Positions 50,933 through 61,632 of a DNA stretch of 64,000 nt are shown here, piece after piece. The position numbers were made by a program, and so were the translations under genes. How positions within the stretch are numbered: position 1 is the first letter of the stretch; each line of letters opens with the position of its first letter. Below the pieces are notes generated by a model, which saw only the letters and a program-made list of their open reading frames with translations, was not told the DNA's origin and did no database searches. Origin of the DNA: Dasyornis broadbenti (taxonomy: Eukaryota > Chordata > Aves > Passeriformes > Dasyornithidae); assembly GCA_013397935.1 (NCBI GenBank), contig VZRN01004719.1, forward strand, positions 1,658,487 to 1,722,486, read 5' to 3'.

Positions 50933-53900
50933 TTAAAAAAAATTCACAATCTTAACAAAAAAACCAGCCACACAGTTGTTATTATCTGGTTAAGTGGAAA
51001 CATAAAGTACAGGAGAAGAAGTGTGTGTGCTCCAAAAATGAAGTATTGGTCTAGATTATTGAAAATTGTCTTTCATGACAAATGTGTTATAGCTCAGAGA
51101 TGGCTCTGAAAGGAATTTTTTCTCGTGTTCTCTGAAAGTATTTTCAATAATGTGCGGTATGACCAAGGAGTTGGTTCCTCAATAGAAACTGCACTTGTCC
51201 TGAGCATACCAGGGTAAAGTATATTTTTGTATGAATTTTGCTGCTCAGACTGCTTTGATTTTGGTTTTTTTGTATTGGACTACTTAGCTGAGTTGAAACT
51301 CAGTAATTCTTTGGTCCATTCATCACAAAGCTTGTGACCTGGCTCCCAGGGAATATCCCTTTCCCGAGTACTACCTAGATTCCTTGTAGCTAGCCTGAAG
51401 CAGTTGAAAATGTGACTCAGCACAAAGAATAAGAACATTCCCACACCATTATATAATCCAAAAGGTGAAGGTGCTTGAGCTCCAACTTGTTCTGGGAATA
51501 AGTAGAAGCTATCATTTCTTGTTTTTTCCTTTTACAAGTTGTGTAATTTTAATGCTGTTCTCTTGAAGTATCTCCAGTCAGAGGCCAGGGCATCTTTGTA
51601 ATAGCCATTTTATTAAACAGAATGAAAAGGTTTCCTTCTCCAGCCTTTACCATTTGAATAAAGAGAATTACATAAGGCATAAAAGAATTAAGCATAGGAG
51701 AATTGAACTGGAGTTAGATATCTATTAAGCCCCCTTTCCCAGTTAAGAAAACGCAACAACTTGCAAACCAGTTGACCAACTACAAAACACCCATCCTGCA
51801 GTAAGGAGGATGCAGTTGCTCCCTTTTGAGGCAGCTGTTCCACAGTGCCATGCAGAGGATCTTTTTGTTTTTTCCCCCACATGCACTTTCTGTTGCAGTG
51901 CATAAACTCTAAATGACTAAACTACGTAAATATTTAAGTAGATTCAGCTTTACTGGCAGACATGCAATTCTCCAATAGTTGAGATTTTCCTTTATCTGCA
52001 TTCTTACAATTGCGTGAACAAAGAGTTATAGTGCAGGTAGCTTTTTTCCTTTTTTTTCCTTTTTCATGAGAGAAGGTTTGAAGGGAAAATTGTACGGAAT
52101 TCCGCCTATCAAGATAACATTTTTATTCTACTTTGGCTCCTAGGGATTCAGTATTTGAAATACAATATATCTCCCAAGTTATTTTTATCTGGCCTTTTGG
52201 CAGCACTTAACCAGCTTTTTCTAGCTATGTTGTATTTGAAATAAAAAATCAGTGGGAAATATTTTTGTTTACACCATCTAACGTTTAAGAAAAAAGAAAT
52301 CTACAGAATTCTAGGTAGAACAGTGAATTTTCTACAGGATTTTAAACACCAAGGGAAAAAAAAAATTTATATCATCAAATCTTTGAGTTTAGGGTACTTT
52401 TGTGCTGAAATCACCTGGATTTATTGTTGGTTTTTTTACTGAGGTGGCTGTAACAGCAGCCATTGATGGCACAGGGGTGCCCATGAGAGCATGGCCCCAG
52501 AGCAGGCTGGAGCAGAGTGCAGCTCTCTGGAGTCTTGCCTGGTGCCTGTGCCAGGTGGATGCTGAGCTGTCTGGGCCGCTGGATGCTCCTCCATCTGTGC
52601 ATTGTAGCCTGCTGAACCTTGTAGCGCTGCCTTTAGATGTGTTGTTGCTCAGGTCCTCTGGGACCGTCTCTCCCACATTCAGCTAGACATCTCCAGCTTC
52701 TAATTTAGTCCAAGGACATAAAGAATGGATGCCACCAGGTCACACAGAAGAATGACACTATTAAAATAGCAAACAGCTGATACTTGTATTTTATTTTTAG
52801 CTTATTTCCTGTTGTTTTCCTGTAGCTGCTGATGTCACAAAAGCTTCCTTTCTAGTCACTTTGCTTAAAATATACATATATTGTGCATATTTGCATCTTC
52901 ATGCCAGAGTTTGGCTTTGTTAGATTTTCCAGTATATTTCCTTATGAATGAGGCAGTATTGGCTCAAACTCCTTGAGAATGAGAACTGCAAGGGGCTTGC
53001 AGAAGGGCGTTTCTCTGAGGCTTTTTCCTCTTCTGTGAACACAGCCCTGAGAATTTAGATGCTCAGCAGGCTGTGTTCCCAACCTGTGTGCTTGTAGCAT
53101 GGGCGAGGAAGTATTTCCCCTGACAGGCACACACTAGACAATAGACTTCATTCTTGGCCCAGACACTGAATGACTCTCCTCCTCTACTTCACAGCAAAGG
53201 ATTGAGTCAACATTAGTCCCCTGTAGGACTTAATGTCAGAACGAGTCATTCAGCAGGAGTTACCATATTTATATGGACTAAGGGAGAATGGGGTCTTCAG
53301 ATGCTATAATAATAGTACAGGATGCTGTCCCTGGAGGTGTCATGTGGTTTCTTGCTCTCTCCTTTCTATTTTTAATTCCCCTTTGAAGTGAGTTTATTGA
53401 GTCACGCAGGACTAAAAGAAGTGCAACAGACAATAATTCAGCTTCCTTATTTCTTGCCCTGTTCATGCACTGACCAGACACTCTTCATCTTCCTAATTTC
53501 CGATCTCCTCCCCCAGATCCATCCACTTCCTGAATTTCTTTGGCTTGTAGTAAAACCACAAACCCCATGTGATTACTCATTTGGGCTTATTGTTTTTTTT
53601 TTTTCTTTCCTGAGGGGTAGCCAATTCTATAAATAGAAGTTATTCCTGTACAGGTAATGCAGGAATTTCAATGCAGCATTGAAATCAGGTGTTAGGTATT
53701 ACAAGGAGTTTCCAGCCTTTCATAAGCATTTCAAACATGTAATTAGAAATTATTTATTTATTTTTTCCCTTCTGGGCATTTGCTGGAGATGGAAAGAAGA
53801 GAAATTTTGTCTGAAGCTAACTTTCTGTGTGTTTATTTTCCAATTATTTTCTCACTGTCTGAGGGTGCAACAGAACCAAGATTTTTACACAGTACTGCAT

Positions 53901-54362
53901 GTTATGACTCAGTCCTGCTGCATGTAGTGTCGCATCATAATTTTCAGTGCAACCTCATGTCCAGTAGCAGTTGAGGCATGAATTATCCATATTTTGTTCA
54001 AAATGTCCTGTTCTTGGCGCATTTGCGTTCATGTTTCTTAAATAATCTGTAGATGTCTCTGGTGAGAGAGTTCTTAAGTGGTATTAGGAGGTCCAAAAGA
54101 CAAGGGTGTGGCCATTGTCAGTCCAAGATCTCAGAATTCCACATGAATTCTCTCAGTTGCATTAGTACCTGTGAGTCAGTTCTCCTTCTGTGTCACTGTG
54201 TAGCATTTAGTGCCCACAGCTTCCATGAGGGGTCCTTCAGCAGAGTATCTGTGTGATAGACACACTCTGAGAGATTTCATGTGGCACACTCCGTACCTTT
54301 CTCTAAGTGTAAAATGCATGTACATTCCATTTAAACTTCTCTTCATTTTCTTCTTCTCCCAG

Positions 54363-54618
54363 GTACTATGACAACTTTACCCAGTGCACAGAACGTGAAG
54401 CCAACAATGCAAGTTGCTTTTGGCCAAACCCCCTTGCAGAAGGTTTTATCACTGGGATTCATAAACAATTCTTTTCAAACTGTACTTCAGAAAAGGTTCA
54501 CTGGGAAGATCCACCAGATGAAATTCTCATAACGCTGATCTTGATCCCAGTCATGTTGACGTGTGCCATGATAACACTGGTAGTATGGTGCAGCAAGAGA
54601 AGTGATATCCTGGTGTAA
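54363..54618 (+). CDS. RAMP3: RAMP3 last coding exon: ectodomain, membrane segment, tail
   Basis: 256 nt from a strong acceptor to TAA at 54616. It encodes 84 residues after a split Met. The ectodomain part reads YYDNFTQCTEREANNASC, FWPNPLAEGFITGIHKQFF and SNCTSEKVHWEDPPDE. These match RAMP3 closely, including the Glu (QCTE) and Trp (CFWPNP) that align with human Glu74 and Trp84, known to shape ligand selectivity. Three conserved cysteines complete the set of six. Sequons are NFT, NAS and NCT. A hydrophobic segment of about 22 residues (from ILITLILIP to TLVVW) is the single membrane span. The tail is CSKRSDILV. Mammalian RAMP3 ends in a class I PDZ ligand (Asp-Thr-Leu-Leu); here position -2 is Ile. 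An extra Cys follows the membrane Trp. The gene is intact as far as can be read. Confidence 0.97.
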
Positions 54619-54776
54619 GTTCTTCCTCTGGGCTTTCTTTTTCTTCATTTCTTTATTTCCTAAACACTGAGAAAGGAGGACGAAGAGAGGAACTCGGTAT
54701 AAAGATTTCAGATTTGCCGAAATGGAACCAGTGAGATACTGAGACAAGGACTTTGCTCCTGTGGACGAAGAGCTGC

Positions 54777-54794
54777 CTGCTGCTGCTGCTGCTG
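54777..54794 (+). repeat. (CTG)6 triplet repeat in the 3' UTR
   Basis: Six perfect CTG units, about 160 bases after the stop codon, on the transcribed-sense strand of RAMP3. It would appear as CUG in the mRNA. Confidence 0.85.
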
Positions 54795-55528
54795 AAAGTC
54801 ACTGCTTTCTGTCTTGGCCGTGGGTGTTGCTGGTGCAAAACTCTACTTCCATCAAGCCTCATCAGCTTGGAATTCACAGGCAGCTCTCAGAAACAGAAGA
54901 GTTCCCAGTCAAACAGGCCCCTTGTCTGCAAAAAGGGTAAAGTTACTTTCCTATGGACAAAGCTGGCTGGTAAAGTTTTGCAAAGCTCTATGTAAGTGTA
55001 TGTAAGCATGGTGTAATACTGACTGTGGGGGAAGTGTTATCTCCTGAGGTTTTGTGCAGGACATGCGAGGTTTTCATCTGTGAACCCTGTGGCTTGGAGA
55101 GATCACTGGCAAATGAACTGAACATGGATTTAGCCAGGTGGCAGCTTTTCCCAGAAGCTAGTCAAAATCATCGTTACCAAAAACTGGATGTATTGTCCTG
55201 GCAAAGAAACATTTTATGTGTCCAGTGACTCCCCGCACTGGGAAATTACCATGCCACGTTATAAAATAGTTTATAAAATTCCTTTAAGCATGGCTACTTG
55301 GAATTGTATGTCTTACAAACTAACTCTGGGAAGATGTACAGGTCTTATTTTACAGAGCTGGAAAATGTGAGAGGAAATTGGTTGATTATAAATATACTAA
55401 GGAGTAATGAAGAAACTTTCATATGCCAGACTCATTATTTTTCCTCTTTTATAATTATTATTCTTGATGACTTGTGTTCACTGTATACTCCCCACTCTCA
55501 CTTCAATTTGTGCAAGTGATATCTTACA

Positions 55529-55534
55529 AATAAA
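55529..55534 (+). terminator. RAMP3: Proximal poly(A) signal AATAAA
   Basis: A canonical hexamer about 910 bases after the stop, followed by the GT-rich GGTGTCATGTTGATTGAGGT, which resembles a downstream element. It is a likely main RAMP3 cleavage site. Confidence 0.65.
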
Positions 55535-55715
55535 TATAAAGGTGTCATGTTGATTGAGGTGCCTTTCAGAGTATTGTACATAAATAATTCTTTGTCCTGT
55601 GAAGAGTGTGGGAACTAAAGTATGAACATCAAAACTTGGAACAGATGTAGGAAGAAACAGAAAAAATTCAACTCAGAAATCTTATTCTATAAAGTTATTC
55701 TTATGTAACAGTCAA

Positions 55716-55721
55716 AATAAA
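55716..55721 (+). terminator. RAMP3: Distal poly(A) signal AATAAA
   Basis: A second canonical hexamer about 190 bases after the first, with a weaker GT element (CTGTGTTG near 55751). It is a possible alternative 3' end. Confidence 0.5.
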
Positions 55722-56020
55722 GATCATATGCTCAGAACAAAAGAACTTCTCTGTGTTGCAAACCTTCCTTTCACAAGACGCTTTTCAGTCCAATGCTCTT
55801 CTATTACAGGTGTGCAGTGTCTGTTACAAGTGACTCTTCATTTTACCATAGATGTTGCACACAAATCAAATACAGTTGAGCGGCCAAGTTATTGTGTTTC
55901 ATATATTTTAGAGATAGATTTTCTTCTTTAAGATTCTGGCTTTGTGTTTGGGGCTTCGGTCTGTGAGAATGAAAAGCATTTCCATGCTTGAATCAAATTA
56001 GAAGTGCCCCATTTACTAGA

Positions 56021-56055
56021 TTATTTATCTACATACATTATATGTAGATAAATAA
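56021..56055. repeat. Perfect 15-bp inverted repeat, 5-base loop
   Basis: TTATTTATCTACATA at 56021-56035 pairs perfectly with TATGTAGATAAATAA at 56041-56055 across the loop CATTA. It lies about 300 bases beyond the distal poly(A) signal. Confidence 0.9.
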
Positions 56056-59000
56056 ATAACCCCTATAAGCTGTACTGGTTTGTTTTCACATCCTTTCACA
56101 TGGGTTGAGGCACCGACTTGTTTTTTCATTACCCTAATGTTGGAATGATTCAATTTCAAAAGTGTTTCATGTGTGTTTTTCCAAAGACTCATTTTCATTC
56201 TCTGGATGCTAGCAGAAGTTGCTCTTTGTGAAAAAAAAAAAGAGTGAAATAATGTACTGAGGATTTTTGATTAGTTTTCTCTTTAAGTGTTATTTTCTGT
56301 TTTAAAATGCTTTTGACCTCCAAAACTAGTGGTCAATTAAAATCCAAACTCATCCATTTTATCTCAAATATTGTTTGGTTATGTGGCCAAAACCAAATAA
56401 TCTTATATTCTACATGGAGTTTCATTTTAATCTTCATTTTACTTAAGCTTTAACAAGTTTCAAAGCAAGTTTCGCAACTTTGGTTTGGAAACCACATAAC
56501 AGAAATTTTGACTTAAAAAAAAACACATTAATTTCATCCTAATTTCTGTGTTTGGGACAAATTCCTGACCATTTCTGACTCATTTGAAATTGTGTTCACC
56601 TGATCAACAGGTCACTTGAGAGGTAACAGTCAGCTTAATTCATAATTTATGAAACAGCTTGGCCTGTGTACTAAGCAAAGAAGAAGGCTTAATAGCTTCA
56701 TACCAGAAGATGTGTATTGTAGTATTTAAAAGAATGCCATGTTTAAAATCTCTAGTTCAAAGAGTCTTTAGAAATTTAAGATCAAAAGAAATAGAAATAG
56801 TAGATTTTACTTCATGTGCTGTGGAGTAGGGATAGAGGATTCTGTCACTGGTCTGTTCTTTGGAAGTGAAAATTTAATCATTGTGTCTTCCTCATCCAAG
56901 TGTGGTCTTCCGTTACTTTTTATATACCTGAGGAAGGGCAGAGATGTTGACACAGTGCATGGGAAACGACACTGGTTATTTAATGTCATCTTAGTGGTTT
57001 AAATCTGAGAAATACTTACAGTATTTTAAGGAAAAAAGCAGCTGCAATATTCAGTTCTTAACAGTTACGTACATTATTAGGGACCCAGAATGAAAATTGT
57101 TGAATCTTTTGACGTGGGTTGTACTATGTGTTAATGAGAGTTAGTGGTTATTTTCTGCTGCATTGACCTTGCTATCTCTCCCCCAAAGCATGTTCCATTG
57201 GCAAGAAAATCACATCTGGTACCTAGAGTCTGGTTCATTTTTTAATTGCAAATTAATTTGATGTTACAACAGAGTCTCAGGAAAATAGATATTCAAAAAG
57301 AAAGAAAATTACTTGTTCAAAATCCTTCGTAGAACTGGAATGGTGGCTGATCCTCAGCACTGTTTAGGCCAAAAGAGAAGCGACAGCTAGCTGACATTGC
57401 TAATTGCTGTGAGTTGTGGGGTTTTTTGCATTCAGGAACAACTGGGGAAGTGTGTATTTCCATGGGGTATAAGAGCTTCAGCAAAGAGTTGACAGAAGAT
57501 TATGACCGGCAGGACCAAGACAAAGGCAGAGAGGGCTGTGATCTCTTTCAAGAAAGAGAGCAGGAGTGGAGGCCAAAGGAGGAAAAAAGCTCCTACAAGT
57601 CAAGGAAAAAATGGTCAAGAACTCAAAAGAATTTGGTACTTCTTCCAAGAGTATAACCTCGCCATAAACAGGTTAGTAGCAAATGTCGCTCGGTGCATTG
57701 GTAAGGAATAGTGAGGAAATCCTGCATGCTCTCTGCCTCTGTCCAAAGTTCATGCAGAGGGAATCAACAGCCATTTTCAATTCCGGCATCCCCACGATTA
57801 AATGAAGGTACATGGTGTAAATGCCCTTCTGCACGGGCTAGGCATCCAGATGAATTTACAGGAACGCTCAGCAGGTGTGCACCTTTTTTGGCTGGTGTAG
57901 GTGGTGTTTCTTCCTGTCTAAATGTCATGTGTGGATTCTGGCAGCAGGTGTCTACCTGCTCCAATACATTGTCTGGATCTTTTGGAAACTGAAGCAAAGT
58001 AGGAATTTTGCGAGGCAGCAAGATGTAATGCCGCAGTGCTGGACATTATTTTGCTTAAGCCTCAGTCGTCAAAGGCATGAGGATATTTCAGTCCTAGAAA
58101 ATGAAAGGTCCTGACCTGTATTTGTGAAGCCTAAGTTCCATGGAAAAAAAAAGAAAATACTGTCTTTTTTAATCTCATGGGTATGTTGGAAGGATAAGGA
58201 CAATTAGTGACTGTCATTGCTTCTGAAAAGAAGAATGGAGCTTTGTATGTGCTTTGACAGAAATACCTAAGAGCATGCAGTGGCATCTTGATACTCAGAA
58301 GTACTTCAGGACATAGAAAAAACTCTTGAATTTAGTTGAAAAGTCTGTTTCTGCTACTCTAACAGAACTTTGAAATATTAAGCTGAGACCCTCAAATTTA
58401 ACTCTGTGGTTTTGATAAGAAAAGCAAATTTTCTGCATAGCAGGAAATCTGAGAAGCACTGAGGCTACTACCTGTCTTTGGCTAAACTCTCAGCAGAACA
58501 TCCTGAGAGACAAATACTAATGGTGCATAATGGGCATGATCTGTCAGCACCAAGTGTGCCAAGGCACTCGGAGTGGAGGCAGAGCCAGCTGATCACTGTG
58601 AGAGCTGACTCTGCTCCGAACTGTCTGGAGACACATCAACGTGGTGCCGTACTCGGCTTTGGGGGATGTGCCTTTTTTGCCCTATGCAGAAACCATTACT
58701 GATATGATGGCCTGACTGCAGGAATGGAGACAGCTTGAAATGGGCTTGTAAAAGATGTGCCTTTGTAGAGTTTCCTGGGAGTGTGTGTGTACAGACCAGA
58801 CTACCAGGCACGTTACTGACCTTTTTTTTTTGGAACCTGCAGGGCTGGCAGCGGCATAGCTGGAATTACTGCTTAAGATTCGCCATTCAGATATAATTGA
58901 ATTCTGTCTAAATCCTTCAGGGTGGGATATTTTTTTTTTTCTTTTTAAGTTTTTATATAGAGTGTAGATGTCTGCATGACAGTAGGTTCTCTTACCTCAT

Positions 59001-59430
59001 TTTCATCACACTCTAAGGGAGACACTTGGTTTTGGTGAGATTAATGGTCATAACTGCTCTCTAGGAGCCATCAAATGGATCCTAGTGACATTTTCACTGT
59101 AGCCTGAGCTACCAAGTAGACATCTAAATTATAGAGGATGTTAATCATGCTCCCAGGCACCTTAGACCTCTGTTCTTCAGTGCCCTGAGTAGGGTATAAT
59201 CTCAAAAGAGTGCTATGAGGATAAGAAAGTGAATAATCACAAGTTACTTAAAGTTTAATATTGAATTGTAGAACATACTTAAAACAATGTAATAATTCAA
59301 AATGACAGCAATTAAAAATCCAATGGGTAATACATGCAGGGAGAATTTTCTGGATTCAGTCCATTTGGCTAATTGTTTTTCTTTGTTGTTACTTTTTTTA
59401 TTTGCAGTTATTCTCTTTTTTTTTTTTTTT

Positions 59431-59475
59431 TTTTAATTAATGGACTTGAAGANTTTTAATTAATGGACTAGAAGA
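59431..59475. repeat. 22-bp duplication around a single N
   Basis: The 22 bases at 59431-59452 and those at 59454-59475 agree at 21 of 22 positions and are separated by one N at 59453, just after a long T run. This pattern suggests that two contig ends were joined without merging their overlap. Confidence 0.85.
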
Positions 59476-59580
59476 GATAAATAAGGAGCCAATGCTGTTA
59501 AAGCAGAGCTCTAAGTTTTTGAAAAATGCCATTGTATTTCTCATCTATGGTTAACATTAACATAGGTCTTTTGTCATCTT

Positions 59581-59612
59581 CATTCTCCTGCTGTTAGAAC
59601 AGCAGGAGGATG
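59581..59612. repeat. 15-bp inverted repeat, 2-base loop
   Basis: 59581-59595 (CATTCTCCTGCTGTT) pairs with 59598-59612 (AACAGCAGGAGGATG) at all positions except one T-G mismatch, with only AG between. The inner 11 pairs are perfect and of balanced composition. Confidence 0.88.
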
Positions 59613-61627
59613 CAATTTTTACTTGACAGTTTCAATACCGTTAAAGATCCGGAATGACAACAGTGGAAGCTTTTTGGCACAGAGCTGCTTAAAAGTGAAA
59701 TATATTGAGTGACTTGGAAACTAACGGAACTGTTCTTGGAGAGCACATCAGGGAACTGCATTGGTGTACAGACAATGAGTGGGAGCACAGATAATTCCAC
59801 TGGTACAAATCAGTTTAAATCCTACAAAATTGTGGTACATTTAATTGCTCACCTTGTAAAAACAACCTCAGCTTGTCATTCTAAAACAATTGGAGAAAAC
59901 TTAATTGTATATGTAAATAGGTACCTTATTTCTGCCTACTCTTCAACAGGACAGTGAAATAACTGCAAGGGGATGTGCTGCTATTTTCCAGCTAATAGTT
60001 TTTGTATGCCTTATGGAGACTCCGTGACTGTGTGTGAGTGGTGTATCTGCTCAACATTTGATGCACAAACACATTCAGTGTAAAACAGAAAAAGTTGTGT
60101 GGGTGCCTGTCACTGCAAAGAGGAAATCCCGCTGGCTTATGTGTGTGAGAAGCCATTGGAGGCCCATATGCCATTTCAGCACGTTCCAGCCCTTAGCAAG
60201 AGCACAGAGCCAAGCCTCATTAGAACCAAGACACTTGGGGAGACCAGCTGATACAGTCTTGGATCATGCTTGTGTCTGATCAGACTCCTGCAACACCAAA
60301 CTATTCAGATTTTGACAGAGTTGAAGAGGGCTGTTAGGATTTTTGTATTTGGTCAATTGTAAAAGCAAAGGAATGTATTTTATGAGAACTGAAAAAACAG
60401 GTTGTTTTGTTAGGAACTTGGATAGGAACCAAATTTGAAAGCAATAGCACGTTCAGTCATTCTTATTTCAAATGACTATAATGAGGCTTGGATTTGAGTG
60501 AGATGTAGAAATCTAATTAAACTAAATATTTGCTCCTAGATAACAATGCATGAAAAGTTACACATTTTTTTCCAAGTTTGTCTCTGCCCTTTGCATGAAT
60601 TTTAACCTGAATGAAGAGAGAAAGCTAAGGAAGAAAAATAGAAATGCCAAATTATTTTATGAAGTACCAAGAATTTTGCTAACTTATTTAAATAAATTAT
60701 TTATTTTTAAATTGCTTTGGTTTATTTTGCAATTTTGTCTTTGTCTAGAAGACTTTCTTTAAAGTCAGCATGGATACTTTTTCAAAGGCATGAAGGTATT
60801 AACACAGACCACTTTGAAAGTGTTGGTGCCTTGCTTTCTGTTTTATTTTTGATGAAAATACTGGACACATGTGTGTCAGGGTCATGGTCTGAGCCAGCAG
60901 ACCTGAAGGAGTAGCCAAGTCAGATTATTAAGGAAACCTTCTTGGTCCTAGTGGAGCACTGTATTCGGAGTGCTTGGGGCTACCTAGAGTCACTCTGCAG
61001 ACTGAGAAGTCTCACCTGGGAAGACTCAAGTTTGTTGTGTTTATACAAAGGAAATAATTTTTAAGCATAACTTAAATTAGCAATTGAGGTCACAGTTTAT
61101 AGAAACTTTACAGGATCAGCATCTTAGAGACCTATGCACTGGGATCCGCGTGCTGGGATTTTGAATAAGTGCATTCCCACAAGAATGAGTCTCTAAGGAG
61201 GGATTTTTGCTCAGAGCATAACATTTATGAGGTGGTTGCAATAAATTTGCCTGTCAGCAGAGAGTGAATCCCAGTTCTTTTGGACTGCCTAATTTGTCCC
61301 ACTTTATTTTAAAGTTAAGAGCTCTGCCAGTAAATTTTGCCCTTTTTAGGAATTAATCTGGACATTAAAACTACTTTTTAAAACACGTGGAGAAACACCA
61401 GTATTTGACAATCACATTAGCAAATATCTGCAGACTATCCATTTTATTCTGTCTTTCAACAATTTGGTATTGCTGGCAAAAATAACGTTTTAGGAGTACT
61501 TTCTTGAGCATAGTAGCAGAACTGACAGTCCTTTCTAGTAACTAAAGTTTTAATACTTAACACAAAATACTCTGATAAATCTACCATATACACTTACTTT
61601 TCCTGAAAAGAGCAAAGGAAAGTCAAA

Positions 61628-61632
61628 CCAAT
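61628..61632. repeat. Target site duplication, left copy
   Basis: CCAAT directly before the LTR start. It matches the copy at 62368-62372. Confidence 0.8.

Larger units (their letters stand above)
35107..54362 (+). other. RAMP3: RAMP3 last intron
   Basis: About 19.3 kb, from the donor GTAAGAG to the acceptor CTTCTTCTCCCAG. It holds two CR1 copies (37424-37545 and 40637-41420), a 32-T run followed by a single N at 47774, an 18-A run at 50915 and a G+C-richer patch at 52440-52690. No further RAMP3 exon is needed, since the flanking exons join in phase at a position where human RAMP3 is collinear. Short frames elsewhere in it look like chance. Confidence 0.9.
54619..55740 (+). other. RAMP3: RAMP3 3' UTR
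   Basis: Sequence from the stop codon to the second of two canonical poly(A) signals. It contains a (CTG)6 run at 54777-54794. Several open frames of 60-93 codons lie here on both strands but none has coding features, so they are treated as UTR shadows. The exact 3' end is inferred from the signals. Confidence 0.7.
55741..61627. other. Non-coding region downstream of RAMP3
   Basis: No gene is supported. The region holds two clear hairpins (56021-56055 and 59581-59612), T runs near 58820, 58931 and 59415, an N-linked 22-bp duplication at 59431-59475 and a patch of overlapping short frames at 57414-58114. In mammals ADCY1 lies next on this side, but no adenylate cyclase exon is recognisable. 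Confidence 0.55.

Noticed and set aside
54619..55740. Several frames of 60-93 codons just after RAMP3
   Set aside because: They fall in the 3' UTR between the stop and the poly(A) signals, on both strands, and lack coding features.
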